From the NCBI RefSeq assembly GCF_900240265.1, contig NZ_LT964739.1, forward strand, positions 1,675,296 to 1,739,295: a DNA stretch of 64,000 nt, read 5' to 3'. Source of the DNA: Galactobacillus timonensis (GTDB lineage Bacteria; Bacillota_I; Bacilli_A; Erysipelotrichales; Erysipelotrichaceae). The notes beneath the pieces were generated by a model, which was not told the DNA's origin, did no database searches, and was given only the letters and a program-made list of their open reading frames with translations. The position numbers and the translations under genes are program-made. This document shows, piece after piece, positions 55,841-64,000 of this stretch (its first letter is position 1; the number at the start of each line of letters is the position of its first letter).

Positions 55841-58396
55841 ATGGATGAATTAAATCTTTCAGAAATAGAAAAAAAACTAAATACAGTATTTGAGTCTGGC
55901 GAAAGACTTGTCTTCTGGTATGATCCGGAAGGCTCTTTTGTTGATTCTGTAAATCACCTAAATCTGAAAGATGTAAAGATATGGCATCTGACTGAGAAAA
56001 ATGCTTATCGAACCAAACTGCTGCTGGAACACGAAGATTCAGAAAGTAAGTATTTGATCTATGCACCGTTTGAAAAGCCGGATGCTGCACATAACCATCT
56101 GGAAGATACAGTACTTTATTCTAAACGATTCTATGCGGACAGACTATCTTTGATAGTTGCTGATATTGGTTTACCAGATTCCTTTCGGAACAAAATCTTG
56201 AAACTTTCTGCATTCTTTGGCATAGGTAAAAAGCCAACTAAAGCATGTAACGTTCGTACAAATGAATTTATCGAAACAGCAAAAGAAATCAATCTTGCAG
56301 ATAAGGAACCTGAATTTGCATCAATCCTTGCCATGTGCATTATTAGTAAGGCAAAAAATATTACTGAGGATGATCTATTCTATGCTGTACTTTCTTCTGG
56401 AAATATTGAAGAACAGACCATCATTAAAGAATTTGAAAATTTAGGACTGGCAGAAGACTTCTGGGATCTTTGTGAAAGCAGATATGGATATAACGATCCC
56501 AAGGCAACATTACTGAAGTTTGTACTATCACTGTTTGCCGTTTACACAGCAAAAGACCTGTCCAATCCACCTGCTTCCTGGCGAATATTCAATCAGTCGG
56601 GAATGAAAGAAAAGGCTTCTTCCATCAGTGTACTGCTTGAGAACATGATGAATAATGTCAGATATCAGGCATACTTTAATAATCTATCTGATCTTGCTGC
56701 TAATAGATTAAATGCGGAAACATTTCTCGCCAGCCAGCCAATTGAAGAACTTCTGAAGGTACAGTCTTTTCGTATTGTAGATCAAGAAATCATTCACTGG
56801 ATCATTGATCGTGAAAGAGCGGAAGAGCAAAATGCATCTTTGAATGGTTTTGATATTCCATCAATCTGTGAGATGCGTACTAAGATGCATTTTGGTTCAG
56901 AGTTTGAACGGGAATATGCATTATTGTTAGCAGGATATCATCTGCTGTCTGCTTCCGGCTATAAACCAAAGACAGAATTAAAGAATCAGATTGTTTCTTA
57001 TATAGAAAATGACTATCAGATTGACAACAGCTATCGCAAGTTAATCTATGCACTGGACAGTATTGAAGACACATCAAAATTTGAAGATCTGATTACTTTG
57101 CTTCAGAATATTTATCAGAATGACTATCTGGAAAAAAACGCACAGGCATGGAATTGTGCGTTTGAAAATAATAATTTTGAAAAGGTTATCCCTACACAGA
57201 ATGATTTTTATAGAACCTATGTTTCTGGAAAAGGAAAGACGGTTGTCATTATTTCCGATGCACTCCGTTATGAAACGGGAAGAGAACTGGCAGGTAAGCT
57301 TACTCAGGATCCAAACTGTGATGTAAAACTGGATGCGATTATGGGACCGATTCCTTCCTATACCGATCTTGGCATGCCTATGCTGCTGCCTCATCATCAA
57401 ATGGATATGACAGAGAACTATGAGGTACTTGCAGATGGTATGTCGACAAAAGGCACACTGGCAAGAGAAAAGATCCTGCAGAAGCGTGAGCCGAATTCAA
57501 CAACCATGCAGTATGAGGATGCAGTGAATGCTAAGGTGATGGATCTAAGAGCTAAGATCACTGGAAAACAGGTGATCTATATTTATCACAATACAATTGA
57601 TGATACAGGTGAGCATCATAACGAAAGAGATGTTTTCACTGCATGTGATAGGGCTATTAGTGATATTTTCAGTCTGATTAAGCGCATGTCTAAAGGTTGC
57701 AATGTCCAGCACTTTGTAGTTACAGCAGATCATGGCTTTATTTACAGCCGGAAGAATGTAACTGAAACAGATAAACTGGAGAACAAGGCATCAAAGAGTG
57801 CAAAAACAGACCGCCGTTTCATTATTGACCAGGAAAAGCTTGAGGCGGATGGCGTATTCTGCATGTCACTTGGAAAATCACTTAATAACGATGATCCCAG
57901 ATGGGTGATGTTACCAAAAGGAATGAGTGTATTTAAAACACAGGGCGGCGGCATGAACTATGTACATGGAGGCTCTTCCCCACAGGAGCTGATCGTACCT
58001 GTGATCAATATATATACACAGAAGGGAAAAGTCGATACAACGGATGTTACACTTACACTTGTAACTCCGATTCATAAAATTACTAATCTGAAAGTAAAGC
58101 TGAAATTCTTCCAGTCACAAGCAGTCAGCGATACGGTAAAGAAAGCATATTTCAGGATTCACTTTGAATCCGAGGATGGAGAGATGATTTCTAATGAAGT
58201 CATCATTTCAGCAGATTCAACTGATCAGAATCCTACTGCTAGAGAATATGAACTAACATTTAACTTCAAGAGAAAGTCTTATGATAATAACGAGCATCGT
58301 TATTTCTTGAAGATTGTCAACGATAAGACAGGAGCTGAAGTGCTCAGCAATCAGGTAATCATGGATCTTCCATTTACCAATGATTTTGGTTTTTAA
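55841..58396 (+). CDS. pglZ: BREX-1 phosphatase-like protein PglZ (type A)
   Basis: Alkaline-phosphatase-fold protein of the BREX core (851 aa). The central domain has TVVIISDALRYETGRELAGKL at about residue 466, matching the metal-binding nucleophile region, and VTADHGFIYSRKNV at about residue 628, a second metal-binding block of the AlkP superfamily. MGPIPSYTDLGMPMLLPH is another conserved PglZ stretch. The N-terminal ~350 residues are helical and less conserved. PglZ/BrxB/BrxC partners are all present in the same operon. It begins 24 nt after the repeat array and is separated from brxL by 15 nt. Confidence 0.94.
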   Translation: MDELNLSEIEKKLNTVFESGERLVFWYDPEGSFVDSVNHLNLKDVKIWHLTEKNAYRTKLLLEHEDSESKYLIYAPFEKPDAAHNHLEDTVLYSKRFYADRLSLIVADIGLPDSFRNKILKLSAFFGIGKKPTKACNVRTNEFIETAKEINLADKEPEFASILAMCIISKAKNITEDDLFYAVLSSGNIEEQTIIKEFENLGLAEDFWDLCESRYGYNDPKATLLKFVLSLFAVYTAKDLSNPPASWRIFNQSGMKEKASSISVLLENMMNNVRYQAYFNNLSDLAANRLNAETFLASQPIEELLKVQSFRIVDQEIIHWIIDRERAEEQNASLNGFDIPSICEMRTKMHFGSEFEREYALLLAGYHLLSASGYKPKTELKNQIVSYIENDYQIDNSYRKLIYALDSIEDTSKFEDLITLLQNIYQNDYLEKNAQAWNCAFENNNFEKVIPTQNDFYRTYVSGKGKTVVIISDALRYETGRELAGKLTQDPNCDVKLDAIMGPIPSYTDLGMPMLLPHHQMDMTENYEVLADGMSTKGTLAREKILQKREPNSTTMQYEDAVNAKVMDLRAKITGKQVIYIYHNTIDDTGEHHNERDVFTACDRAISDIFSLIKRMSKGCNVQHFVVTADHGFIYSRKNVTETDKLENKASKSAKTDRRFIIDQEKLEADGVFCMSLGKSLNNDDPRWVMLPKGMSVFKTQGGGMNYVHGGSSPQELIVPVINIYTQKGKVDTTDVTLTLVTPIHKITNLKVKLKFFQSQAVSDTVKKAYFRIHFESEDGEMISNEVIISADSTDQNPTAREYELTFNFKRKSYDNNEHRYFLKIVNDKTGAEVLSNQVIMDLPFTNDFGF

Positions 58397-58411
58397 AAAT
58401 GGGGTACATCA

Positions 58412-60469
58412 ATGACAGAAATACAGGAAATAGACAAAAGAGAAGTGATCAAGGCGAAACTGCGGCAGGGCTTTGATGGAAAAATTGTAAGAAAGGATTT
58501 GACGCAAAAAATCAAGGAAGGAGCAAATGTTCCTACCTATGTTCTGGAGTTTCTTTTAGGACAATACTGCAGCTCAGATGATGAAGAGATTATCCGGGAA
58601 GGCGTAGAAACTGTTAAAAAGATTCTTGCAGATAACTTTGTGCGTCCTGATGAAGCAGAAAAAGTTCTTGCGTTACTGAGGCAGCGGGGAAGCTTTACTG
58701 TCATTGATCGTATTTCTGTCATACTTGATTTAAAGAATGATGAATACAAAGCTGAGTTTTCTAATCTTGGATTGAAATATATTCCTGTAGATGAAGAATA
58801 TCCATCAAAATATGATCGCTTACTTTGTGGTGGAATCTGGTGCATTGTACAGCTTTCTTATCAGTATGATGAAGAAGACAAAAAGGGATCACCGATTCAT
58901 ATTGATAAGCTGACACCAATTCAGATGCCGCATGTTGATATCAACGAATATAAGCAGGGCAGAAAGGCATTCACAGAGGAAGAATGGATGGATGTCATCA
59001 TGCGGTCTGTCGGAATGGAGCCTGATAAGCTTTCTCTGCGCGAAAAATGGTTACTTCTTGCTAGAATCATTCCGCTTGTAGAAAATAATTTCAATCTCTG
59101 TGAACTTGGCCCCAGAAGTACTGGCAAAAGCTATATCTATAAGGAAATTTCTCCTAACAGCATTCTGGTATCAGGAGGACAGACCACAGTTGCAAATCTC
59201 TTTTACAACATGTCTACCAAGCAGATAGGTCTTGTAGGCTTATGGGACTGTGTAGCATTTGATGAGGTTGCAGGAATTAAGTTTAAAGATAAAGACGGCG
59301 TGCAGATCATGAAGGATTATATGGCATCCGGATCCTTTGCTCGCGGCAAAGAGGAAAAATCTGCAACAGCATCCATGGTGTTCGTTGGCAACATCAATCA
59401 AAGTGTTGATGTATTGCTGAAAACATCCAGCCTCTTTGATCCATTTCCGCCGGAAATGGGAACGGATACTGCATTTCTGGATCGTATGCATGCGTATATC
59501 CCGGGCTGGGAGATTCCAAAGTTCAGACCCGAGCATTTTACACAGGACTATGGATTTATTACAGACTATTTTGCAGAAGTGTGCAGAGAACTTAGAAAAG
59601 AATCATTCGGAGATTCTATCGAAAAGTACTTCCGCTTAGGAAATAATCTTAATCAGCGGGATACCATTGCTGCCCGCAAGATGGTTGATGGCTTCATCAA
59701 GATCATGTATCCGGATGGAGAATTCACGAAAGAACAATTAGAAGAAATTCTCAGACTTTCACTCGAACTGCGAAGAAGAGTCAAAGAACAGCTAAAAAAG
59801 CTTGGTGGCATGGAATTCTATGATGTGAATTTCAGCTACATTGATAATGAAACATTCGAAGAAAAATATGTAACCGTGCCTGAACAGGGCGGTGGAACAC
59901 TGATTCCTGAAGGGGTCTGCAACCCAGGACAAGTCTATACCGTATCAAGAGGATCGAATGGAATGATTGGCGTATTCCGCTTGGAAAGCCAGATGCTGCC
60001 TGGAAATGGTAAATTTAAAAATACAGGATTAGGTACAAATCGCAGCAGCAAGGAAGCAGTAGAGACAGCCTTCAACTGGTTAAAGGCTAATGCTTCTCGT
60101 ATCAGTGGGCATGTTAGTACTACGAATAAGGATTACATCATTGACTACAGAGATCTGCAGGGAATTGGCATGACAGATAAGCTTACATTGCCTACTGTTA
60201 TTGCTATCTGCTCTATTGCTATTGGAAAGCCAACAGTTTCTTCTTTAGCTGTGCTTGGAGATATTAGCATTGCTGGTACTGTCAGCAAAGTTGATAACCT
60301 TGCAGATACATTACAGGTATGCCTTGATAGCGGTGCAAAAAAGGTGTTGCTGCCTATTACTTCTGCAACGGATCTTGGAGCTGTGCCAGCAGAACTTGTT
60401 GGAAAGTTTAATCTGATTTTCTATCAAAACGCAGAAGATGCAGTGTTTAAAGCTTTGGGCGTTGAATGA
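58412..60469 (+). CDS. brxL: BREX AAA+ Lon-like protein BrxL
   Basis: Ring-forming AAA+ protein of type 1 BREX (685 aa) that binds DNA and is needed for phage exclusion. NNFNLCELGPRSTGKSYIYK near residue 232 carries Walker A, VGLWDCVAFDEVAGIKFK is Walker B, and ASMVFVGNINQSVD fits sensor I. The C-terminal ~150 residues have the Lon-protease fold (VIAICSIAIGKPTVSSLAVL, GDISIAGTVSKVDNLADTLQ), but by eye the Lon Ser and Lys dyad positions are not conserved. Intact and full length. It closes the operon; there is no clear terminator within the 60 nt after the stop. Confidence 0.93.
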   Translation: MTEIQEIDKREVIKAKLRQGFDGKIVRKDLTQKIKEGANVPTYVLEFLLGQYCSSDDEEIIREGVETVKKILADNFVRPDEAEKVLALLRQRGSFTVIDRISVILDLKNDEYKAEFSNLGLKYIPVDEEYPSKYDRLLCGGIWCIVQLSYQYDEEDKKGSPIHIDKLTPIQMPHVDINEYKQGRKAFTEEEWMDVIMRSVGMEPDKLSLREKWLLLARIIPLVENNFNLCELGPRSTGKSYIYKEISPNSILVSGGQTTVANLFYNMSTKQIGLVGLWDCVAFDEVAGIKFKDKDGVQIMKDYMASGSFARGKEEKSATASMVFVGNINQSVDVLLKTSSLFDPFPPEMGTDTAFLDRMHAYIPGWEIPKFRPEHFTQDYGFITDYFAEVCRELRKESFGDSIEKYFRLGNNLNQRDTIAARKMVDGFIKIMYPDGEFTKEQLEEILRLSLELRRRVKEQLKKLGGMEFYDVNFSYIDNETFEEKYVTVPEQGGGTLIPEGVCNPGQVYTVSRGSNGMIGVFRLESQMLPGNGKFKNTGLGTNRSSKEAVETAFNWLKANASRISGHVSTTNKDYIIDYRDLQGIGMTDKLTLPTVIAICSIAIGKPTVSSLAVLGDISIAGTVSKVDNLADTLQVCLDSGAKKVLLPITSATDLGAVPAELVGKFNLIFYQNAEDAVFKALGVE

Positions 60470-60532
60470 TCTGCACTTAATCCTTTGTGAACCAAATCCT
60501 GTTTAGTTTTGTGCTTTCTTTTGCGCCATCCT

Positions 60533-60609
60533 TTAATGCCTGTTTCACTGCCGATGCCATTTATAAATCACTTATGTGTAAAGGCGAACATCATCAGCGG
60601 CGGCAGAAT
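60533..60609 (+). repeat. Right copy of 77-bp island-flanking repeat
   Basis: Same orientation as 44975-45051 and about 92% identical. Begins 64 nt after the brxL stop. Confidence 0.85.
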
Positions 60610-60740
60610 GATGACCGCACTGGCCACCATGACCAGGGACCAGTTGGTGCCGTAAGCGTCGCCTTCAATGAAGAATGCGCGCAGCCCCTGGGAGATCATG
60701 TATTTCGACGGATCGTTGGTAACCAGGGACATTCAATCTG
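60533..60740 (-). pseudogene. Carbohydrate ABC permease 3'-end remnant (right)
   Basis: On the minus strand the sequence reads SLVTNDPSKYMISQGLRAFF, then SLVMVASAVIILPPLMMFAF and THK, then a TGA stop, then FINGIGSETGIKG. The sugar-permease C-terminus is clear and about 70 codons long. It carries an in-frame TGA and has lost its normal stop codon, so it is not functional. It is longer than the left remnant and covers the whole right repeat. Confidence 0.85.
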
Positions 60741-60819
60741 ATCTGCCAATGACCATTTCATATGAGGCGTAACACGGGGCAGGATCATTGATGACTTCAA
60801 ATTTCATCTGTTCATTCAT
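60738..60819 (-). pseudogene. Truncated gene start fused to the permease remnant
   Basis: Minus strand from ATG 60819 with AAAGGTGG upstream: MNEQMKFEVINDPAPCYASY then EMVIGRSD and stop. It looks like the N-terminus of a longer gene whose body was deleted, leaving its start against the permease 3' end. I do not recognise the product. Confidence 0.45.
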
Positions 60820-60904
60820 GCGTCGTTCCACCTTTTGCTGTAGTTTGCACACTGCCGACAGCTTCTCAGAAGGGTACCTTCCGTCATGCTTTCAAATATT
60901 TTTA

Positions 60905-60933
60905 TTGACATCGCACCGGTGAAAATGGATAAT
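60905..60933 (+). promoter_or_regulatory. Near-consensus sigma-A promoter
   Basis: TTGACA (60905-60910), 17 nt, GATAAT (60928-60933). It would drive a ~195-nt unit ending at the 61108 terminator, or read on into deoD. Confidence 0.65.
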
Positions 60934-61010
60934 TTGACACGTGTTCCTGCGGTAAGTCGTCCTGAGTTCTGAGTTACAGATCCTGGAAGATGAGGCGGAA
61001 CAGGTGGACT

Positions 61011-61103
61011 ATGAAAAGACTGGACATCGTGTTATTCACAATGGAATGCGGTTACGCAGCAGAATACCTGATGACAGAGGTGGAAACTATCCGGATGAGA
61101 TAG
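61011..61103 (+). CDS. Candidate 30-aa small ORF
   Basis: ATG 61011 is preceded by AGGTGG (close spacing) and reads [20 protein letters not shown] and ten more codons to TAG at 61101-61103; an upstream in-frame ATG at 60990 would add 7 residues. It lies between a near-consensus promoter and a terminator that starts 5 nt after the stop. It may be a real small protein, a gene remnant or non-coding; no family match is recognised. The rest of 60820-61190 shows nothing else. Confidence 0.3.
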   Translation: MKRLDIVLFTMECGYAAEYLMTEVETIRMR

Positions 61104-61107
61104 CAGG

Positions 61108-61133
61108 GTGCCGTTGCTTGCGACGGCACTTTT
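61108..61133 (+). terminator. Intrinsic terminator before deoD remnant
   Basis: GTGCCGT (61108-61114) pairs with ACGGCAC (61123-61129) around an 8-nt loop, followed by TTTT. Confidence 0.8.
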
Positions 61134-61192
61134 CTCTTTCACCCGCGGTTCTAGGCGGGCGGGAATCAAGATCAGAAAGGAACACGAAAACG

Positions 61193-61300
61193 ATGGCAAA
61201 ACATGCAACTGCACCAACACCGCATATCAGCGCAAAAGTCGGTGATATTGCAGAAACAATTCTTCTTCCGGGCGATCCGCTGCGGGCGAAGTTTATTGCG
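61193..61300 (+). pseudogene. deoD: Purine nucleoside phosphorylase deoD, cut by IS21
   Basis: ATG 61193, with AAAGGA upstream, reads [20 protein letters not shown] then [18 protein letters not shown], the unmistakable DeoD N-terminus. After about 36 codons it runs into the left end of the IS21-like element, and the rest of the gene (about 200 codons) is missing to the right within this window. The remainder may lie beyond 64000. DeoD cleaves purine nucleosides with phosphate. Confidence 0.88.
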
Positions 61301-61411
61301 CAAACGGCGGATTTGCGGACGCGGAGCGTCGGCACTTTTGGAACCGCCTCGACGGAGACCGCGACGGTACCAAAACGGCGTAGCTGAAAAGTAAATATGT
61401 AATCTATGATG

Positions 61412-61445
61412 AAGCTGTACGAAAGAGCAATCGTGCAGCTTTTTC
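61412..61445 (+). terminator. Terminator at the IS21 entry side
   Basis: AAGCTGTACG (61412-61421) pairs with CGTGCAGCTT (61432-61441) with one G-T pair, then T-run to 61445. It would block transcription from deoD entering istA. Confidence 0.8.
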
Positions 61446-61467
61446 GTCATAGAAAGGATGGCAACCT

Positions 61468-63060
61468 ATGTCGAAGGTACCAGAAAAGGAATCAAAGATT
61501 CTGAAAGCCTCACGGTACATTGAGAAAGGGCAACTGTCGCAGGGGAAAATCGCTGCGGCCCTCCACATCTCAAAAAACCACGTATCCATCATCGCGAGAA
61601 AAATGGCTGAGAACGGCTGGACATCACAGGATGTTGAATCCATGAGCGAGGAACAGAGAAAGGAGGTGTTCAAACGGAAAGACCTTCCGGAGCCTGCAGT
61701 AAAAAAAGAAATCTTATATGCAGAGCCTGACTATGAGTATCTTTGCCGGGAATTATTAAAACCTGGTGTTAACAAGGCGACACTTCACGAAGAGTATGTT
61801 GAAGATTGCAGGCGCGCAGGTCTGGTGCCTCTTCAGCTGACGCAGTTTAAGGTCCATATGAATGAGCATCTGCAGACAAAATCATTTTCAGAGATCATCC
61901 ATCACAGACCTGGGGAAGAAACGGAGGTGGACTGGACCGGTGATCCGGCGCATTGGCATGATCCGGATACTGGAGAAGTGGTAACTGGATGGCTGTTTGT
62001 GGGAGTGCTCCCATTCAGCGGATACGGTTATGCGGAAGTGTTCCCGGACATGAAACTTCCTAACTGGATCATGGCGCATGTACACATGTATGAATACTTT
62101 GGCGGCACGACCAGAGTGCTTATCTGTGACAATCTTAAAACCGGCGTTATTAAGCATCCGGTTACCGGCGATGTGATTCTCCAGACAGACTATGAAGCGT
62201 TTGCCAACTACTATGGAATGGTAGTTGAGCCGGCGCGTGTTAAGAAACCGAATGATAAAGGCACGGTTGAAAATCTTGTTGGTAATCTAGAGAGTTACAT
62301 TCTTGCAAAGCTTCGGAATTTCCAGTGCTTCTCCATTGGGGAATACAATGCGGAAGTTCGAAAATATCTGGATAAATTCAATGCGAAGCCATTCCAGAAA
62401 AAAGAAGGGAGCAGGCTGAGCTCATATCTCGATTATGAACGTACAGAGATGATTCCACTTCCTTCTGTTCCGTATGAGTACTATCAAAAGAAACTTGCCA
62501 AGGTCCAAAGCAACTGCTGTATCAGTTATGCGAAGAATTTCTATTCCGTACCCTATCGGTATATTGGCAGTACTGTGATACTGCGAATCTATCACAATCA
62601 TATTGATATCTATTCCGGGGACGAAAAACTCTGCAGCCACGGCTTAATCGTTGGTCGTACGGGCTTATACGTGACAGACAACAGTCATTTTCCTCCTCAT
62701 AGTTCTAACTATGGTGATTGGAACAGCAGCCGCTTCCACAGATGGGCAGAAGACTATGGCCCGTATACATATGAGGTGATCGACAAATTGTTTCGATACG
62801 GAGGCGCTGAGCAGAAATACTACAACAGCGCCCGATCCATATTAAAACTGGCAGATCTGTATTCTCCGGCAAGAGTTGAGCAGGCGTGCCAGCTAGCACT
62901 GAAACACTTCAAGCGTCCAGTCTATAGGAATATTAAAGCGATTCTTTATGCCGGACAAGACTTGAAAGAGGCGCAGATACAGGACCAGAATTCTGACACA
63001 GGCAAACAGCGCGAAGAGAAATCGCATGTCCGCGGAGCAGCTTATTATGCCAAGAAATAA
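61468..63060 (+). CDS. istA: IS21 family transposase IstA
   Basis: DDE transposase of 530 aa. The N-terminus is a helix-turn-helix for end binding (GQLSQGKIAAALHISKNHVS). The RNase H-like core has ETEVDWTGDPAHWHD with the first Asp at about residue 155, RVLICDNLKTGV with the second, and NDKGTVENLVGNLE with the Glu. The C-terminal beta-barrel region (YSVPYRYIGSTVILRIYHNH) is normal for IstA. GAAAGGATGG precedes ATG 61468, at the ribosome-binding distance. No frame break is visible. It overlaps istB. Confidence 0.94.
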   Translation: MSKVPEKESKILKASRYIEKGQLSQGKIAAALHISKNHVSIIARKMAENGWTSQDVESMSEEQRKEVFKRKDLPEPAVKKEILYAEPDYEYLCRELLKPGVNKATLHEEYVEDCRRAGLVPLQLTQFKVHMNEHLQTKSFSEIIHHRPGEETEVDWTGDPAHWHDPDTGEVVTGWLFVGVLPFSGYGYAEVFPDMKLPNWIMAHVHMYEYFGGTTRVLICDNLKTGVIKHPVTGDVILQTDYEAFANYYGMVVEPARVKKPNDKGTVENLVGNLESYILAKLRNFQCFSIGEYNAEVRKYLDKFNAKPFQKKEGSRLSSYLDYERTEMIPLPSVPYEYYQKKLAKVQSNCCISYAKNFYSVPYRYIGSTVILRIYHNHIDIYSGDEKLCSHGLIVGRTGLYVTDNSHFPPHSSNYGDWNSSRFHRWAEDYGPYTYEVIDKLFRYGGAEQKYYNSARSILKLADLYSPARVEQACQLALKHFKRPVYRNIKAILYAGQDLKEAQIQDQNSDTGKQREEKSHVRGAAYYAKK

Positions 63061-63859
63061 GAAAAGCTATACCAGCCTGACGGCAGTTATAGAGAAACTG
63101 GAACGGATGAATCTCGACGCCATGGCGGAGCAGCTGAAAGAAATGGATAAAAGCGGCGAGCTCACCAGTAAAAGCCCCCTTGAAGTCCTGGATCAGCTCA
63201 TATCATTTCAAAGTGTTGAGAATCAGAACAATACAACGGAAAGATATAAAAAGAAGGCAAAGCTTTACTCTCCCCTGGCGGATTTGCAGGATCTGCTGTA
63301 TATTCCTTCCCGACATATTAATGCGGCGCTGGTGGATCAGCTGGCAACCAATCAATATATTGATAACAGCAGGAACGTAATGATCACTTCAGCAACGGGA
63401 TGCGGAAAAACATTCCTTGCGTGCGCACTTGGCAATAATGCATGTGAACACCAATATACGGTTCGTTATTTTACAATGGCCGAACTGCTGGAGGGATTTC
63501 GAATCGCGGAGGCCAGAGGAAAGTATGTCAAGTTCCTGAGACAACTGGCAAATACATATCTGATTATCATTGATGACTTTCTGTTAACCAGCGTAACAGA
63601 TCGTGATGTTGAATATCTTTATCGCCTTGTCGACAGCAAGCCTCTTAGAAATCATCCGAGATCGTTTATTATCTGTTCTCAGCTGATGAAGGATGAAATG
63701 TATACAAGACTAGGAGTGAGATCCACAAGCCTGGCAGACGCAATCATCAACAGACTGGTTTCCAAGGCATATGACCTGGAAATACAAGGGGATTCTATGC
63801 GGGAGATGGACATTACTGCTGAACTCGAACGCATCAGGGCAGCGCAGACAATAAAATAG
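63047..63859 (+). CDS. istB: IS21 helper ATPase IstB
   Basis: AAA+ ATPase of the DnaA/DnaC group that assists IstA in target capture. The protein shows SRNVMITSATGCGKTFLACAL with Walker A ATGCGKT at about residue 110 (counted from 63047), and LIIIDDFLLTSV as Walker B. I start it at ATG 63047 because GGAG lies 9 nt upstream; an earlier in-frame ATG at 63026 gives 277 aa. The gene overlaps the end of istA by 14 nt or more, as usual in IS21 elements. A terminator follows. Confidence 0.92.
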   Translation: MPRNKKSYTSLTAVIEKLERMNLDAMAEQLKEMDKSGELTSKSPLEVLDQLISFQSVENQNNTTERYKKKAKLYSPLADLQDLLYIPSRHINAALVDQLATNQYIDNSRNVMITSATGCGKTFLACALGNNACEHQYTVRYFTMAELLEGFRIAEARGKYVKFLRQLANTYLIIIDDFLLTSVTDRDVEYLYRLVDSKPLRNHPRSFIICSQLMKDEMYTRLGVRSTSLADAIINRLVSKAYDLEIQGDSMREMDITAELERIRAAQTIK

Positions 63860-63870
63860 TCGGAAAGAAG

Positions 63871-63898
63871 CTCAGCCTCTAATGATGGCTGAGTTTTC
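63871..63898 (+). terminator. Terminator after istB
   Basis: CTCAGCC (63871-63877), 9-nt loop, GGCTGAG (63887-63893), then TTTT. Confidence 0.85.
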
Positions 63899-64000
63899 TA
63901 TTTTTTTAGTACCAAACTGCCGTCGCTGCGGTACCAATTTACCGCCGGCACGGTTCCATTGATTGCCGTCGACGTCTCCCCAAAAGTCCGCTGTTTGCGG

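Larger units (their letters stand above)
61299..63999 (+). mobile_element. IS21-family element inserted in deoD
   Basis: The outer ends share CGCAAAC-R-GCGGA: left from 61299, right (read inward on the minus strand) from 63999, the first base but one of the window's end. Further GGTACC- and CGG-rich blocks are repeated inside both ends, the multiple subterminal repeats typical of IS21. The two genes istA and istB are intact. The boundary is uncertain by a few bases and any target duplication on the right falls outside the window. Confidence 0.8.

Noticed and set aside
61004..61387. 127-codon open frame from GTG 61004
   Set aside because: It runs through a terminator hairpin and into the deoD start and IS21 end; only its deoD-like part (from 61193) has homology.

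Overview
The window is a 64 kb piece of a low-to-mid GC Bacillota chromosome, most likely from the class Erysipelotrichia (this placement is inference). The support is the Firmicutes-type gene order polA-mutM-coaE-dnaB-dnaI, the Firmicutes helicase loaders DnaB and DnaI, folate-dependent TrmFO, a CIRCE/HrcA heat-shock operator, and run-together housekeeping genes that often share ATGA stop/start overlaps. I saw no rRNA, tRNA or CRISPR array.

Positions 1-19.06 kb are core genome, almost all on the + strand. A first run holds a 5'-truncated signal peptidase, rbgA, rnhB, dprA, topA, trmFO and xerC. A translation operon rpsB-tsf follows, then a GT2 glycosyltransferase. On the minus strand lie a Ppx/GppA phosphatase and an intracellular GH13 amylase. 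The + strand resumes with pyrH-frr and then uppS-cdsA-dxr-rseP-galE, which covers isoprenoid, phospholipid and envelope functions. The rpsB promoter lies inside the upstream terminator, and its leader RNA is clearly structured.

Positions 19.08-21.72 kb are an ISL3-like insertion sequence of 2,633 bp with 8-bp target duplications (AAAATGTC). It carries three genes on the minus strand and sits in one arm of the original galE terminator hairpin. Next come a GH1 6-phospho-beta-glucosidase remnant and a three-gene envelope cluster: a membrane-anchored unknown, a large secreted glucosaminidase and a kinase-less multi-PASTA protein. Core genes resume with radC, an ABC exporter, a ZnuA-like lipoprotein that has lost its histidine ligands, an SSB-like protein, polA-mutM-coaE-dnaB-dnaI, pfkA and pyk. 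These are followed by a C39-like peptidase with a 28-codon Cys-rich ORF upstream, a YxjG-type methyltransferase, and two hsp20 genes under a CIRCE-controlled promoter.

Positions 45.3-60.5 kb are an AT-rich defence island, a complete type 1 BREX phage-defence system: a micro-gene for a ribbon-helix-helix protein, then brxA, brxB, brxC, pglX, an AlbA_2 (Schlafen-like) plus histidine-kinase-ATPase-fold protein, pglZ and brxL, all on the + strand with tight spacing. The RHH gene has a sigma-A promoter whose -35 is covered by a perfect 7-3-7 palindrome. An array of 11-bp, helically phased ATCATTTGA repeats precedes pglZ. The island is bracketed by a 77-bp, 92% identical direct repeat taken from the 3' end of a carbohydrate ABC permease gene, so it appears to have entered (or recombined into) a sugar-utilisation locus. 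The BREX family itself is known. The RHH gene, the AlbA_2 gene, the phased repeats and the permease-derived flanks are the parts that look least described.

Positions 60.5-64 kb hold debris (a permease remnant with an in-frame stop, a truncated gene start, and a deoD fragment) and an IS21-family element (istA-istB) that interrupts deoD. Its right end nearly coincides with the window end.
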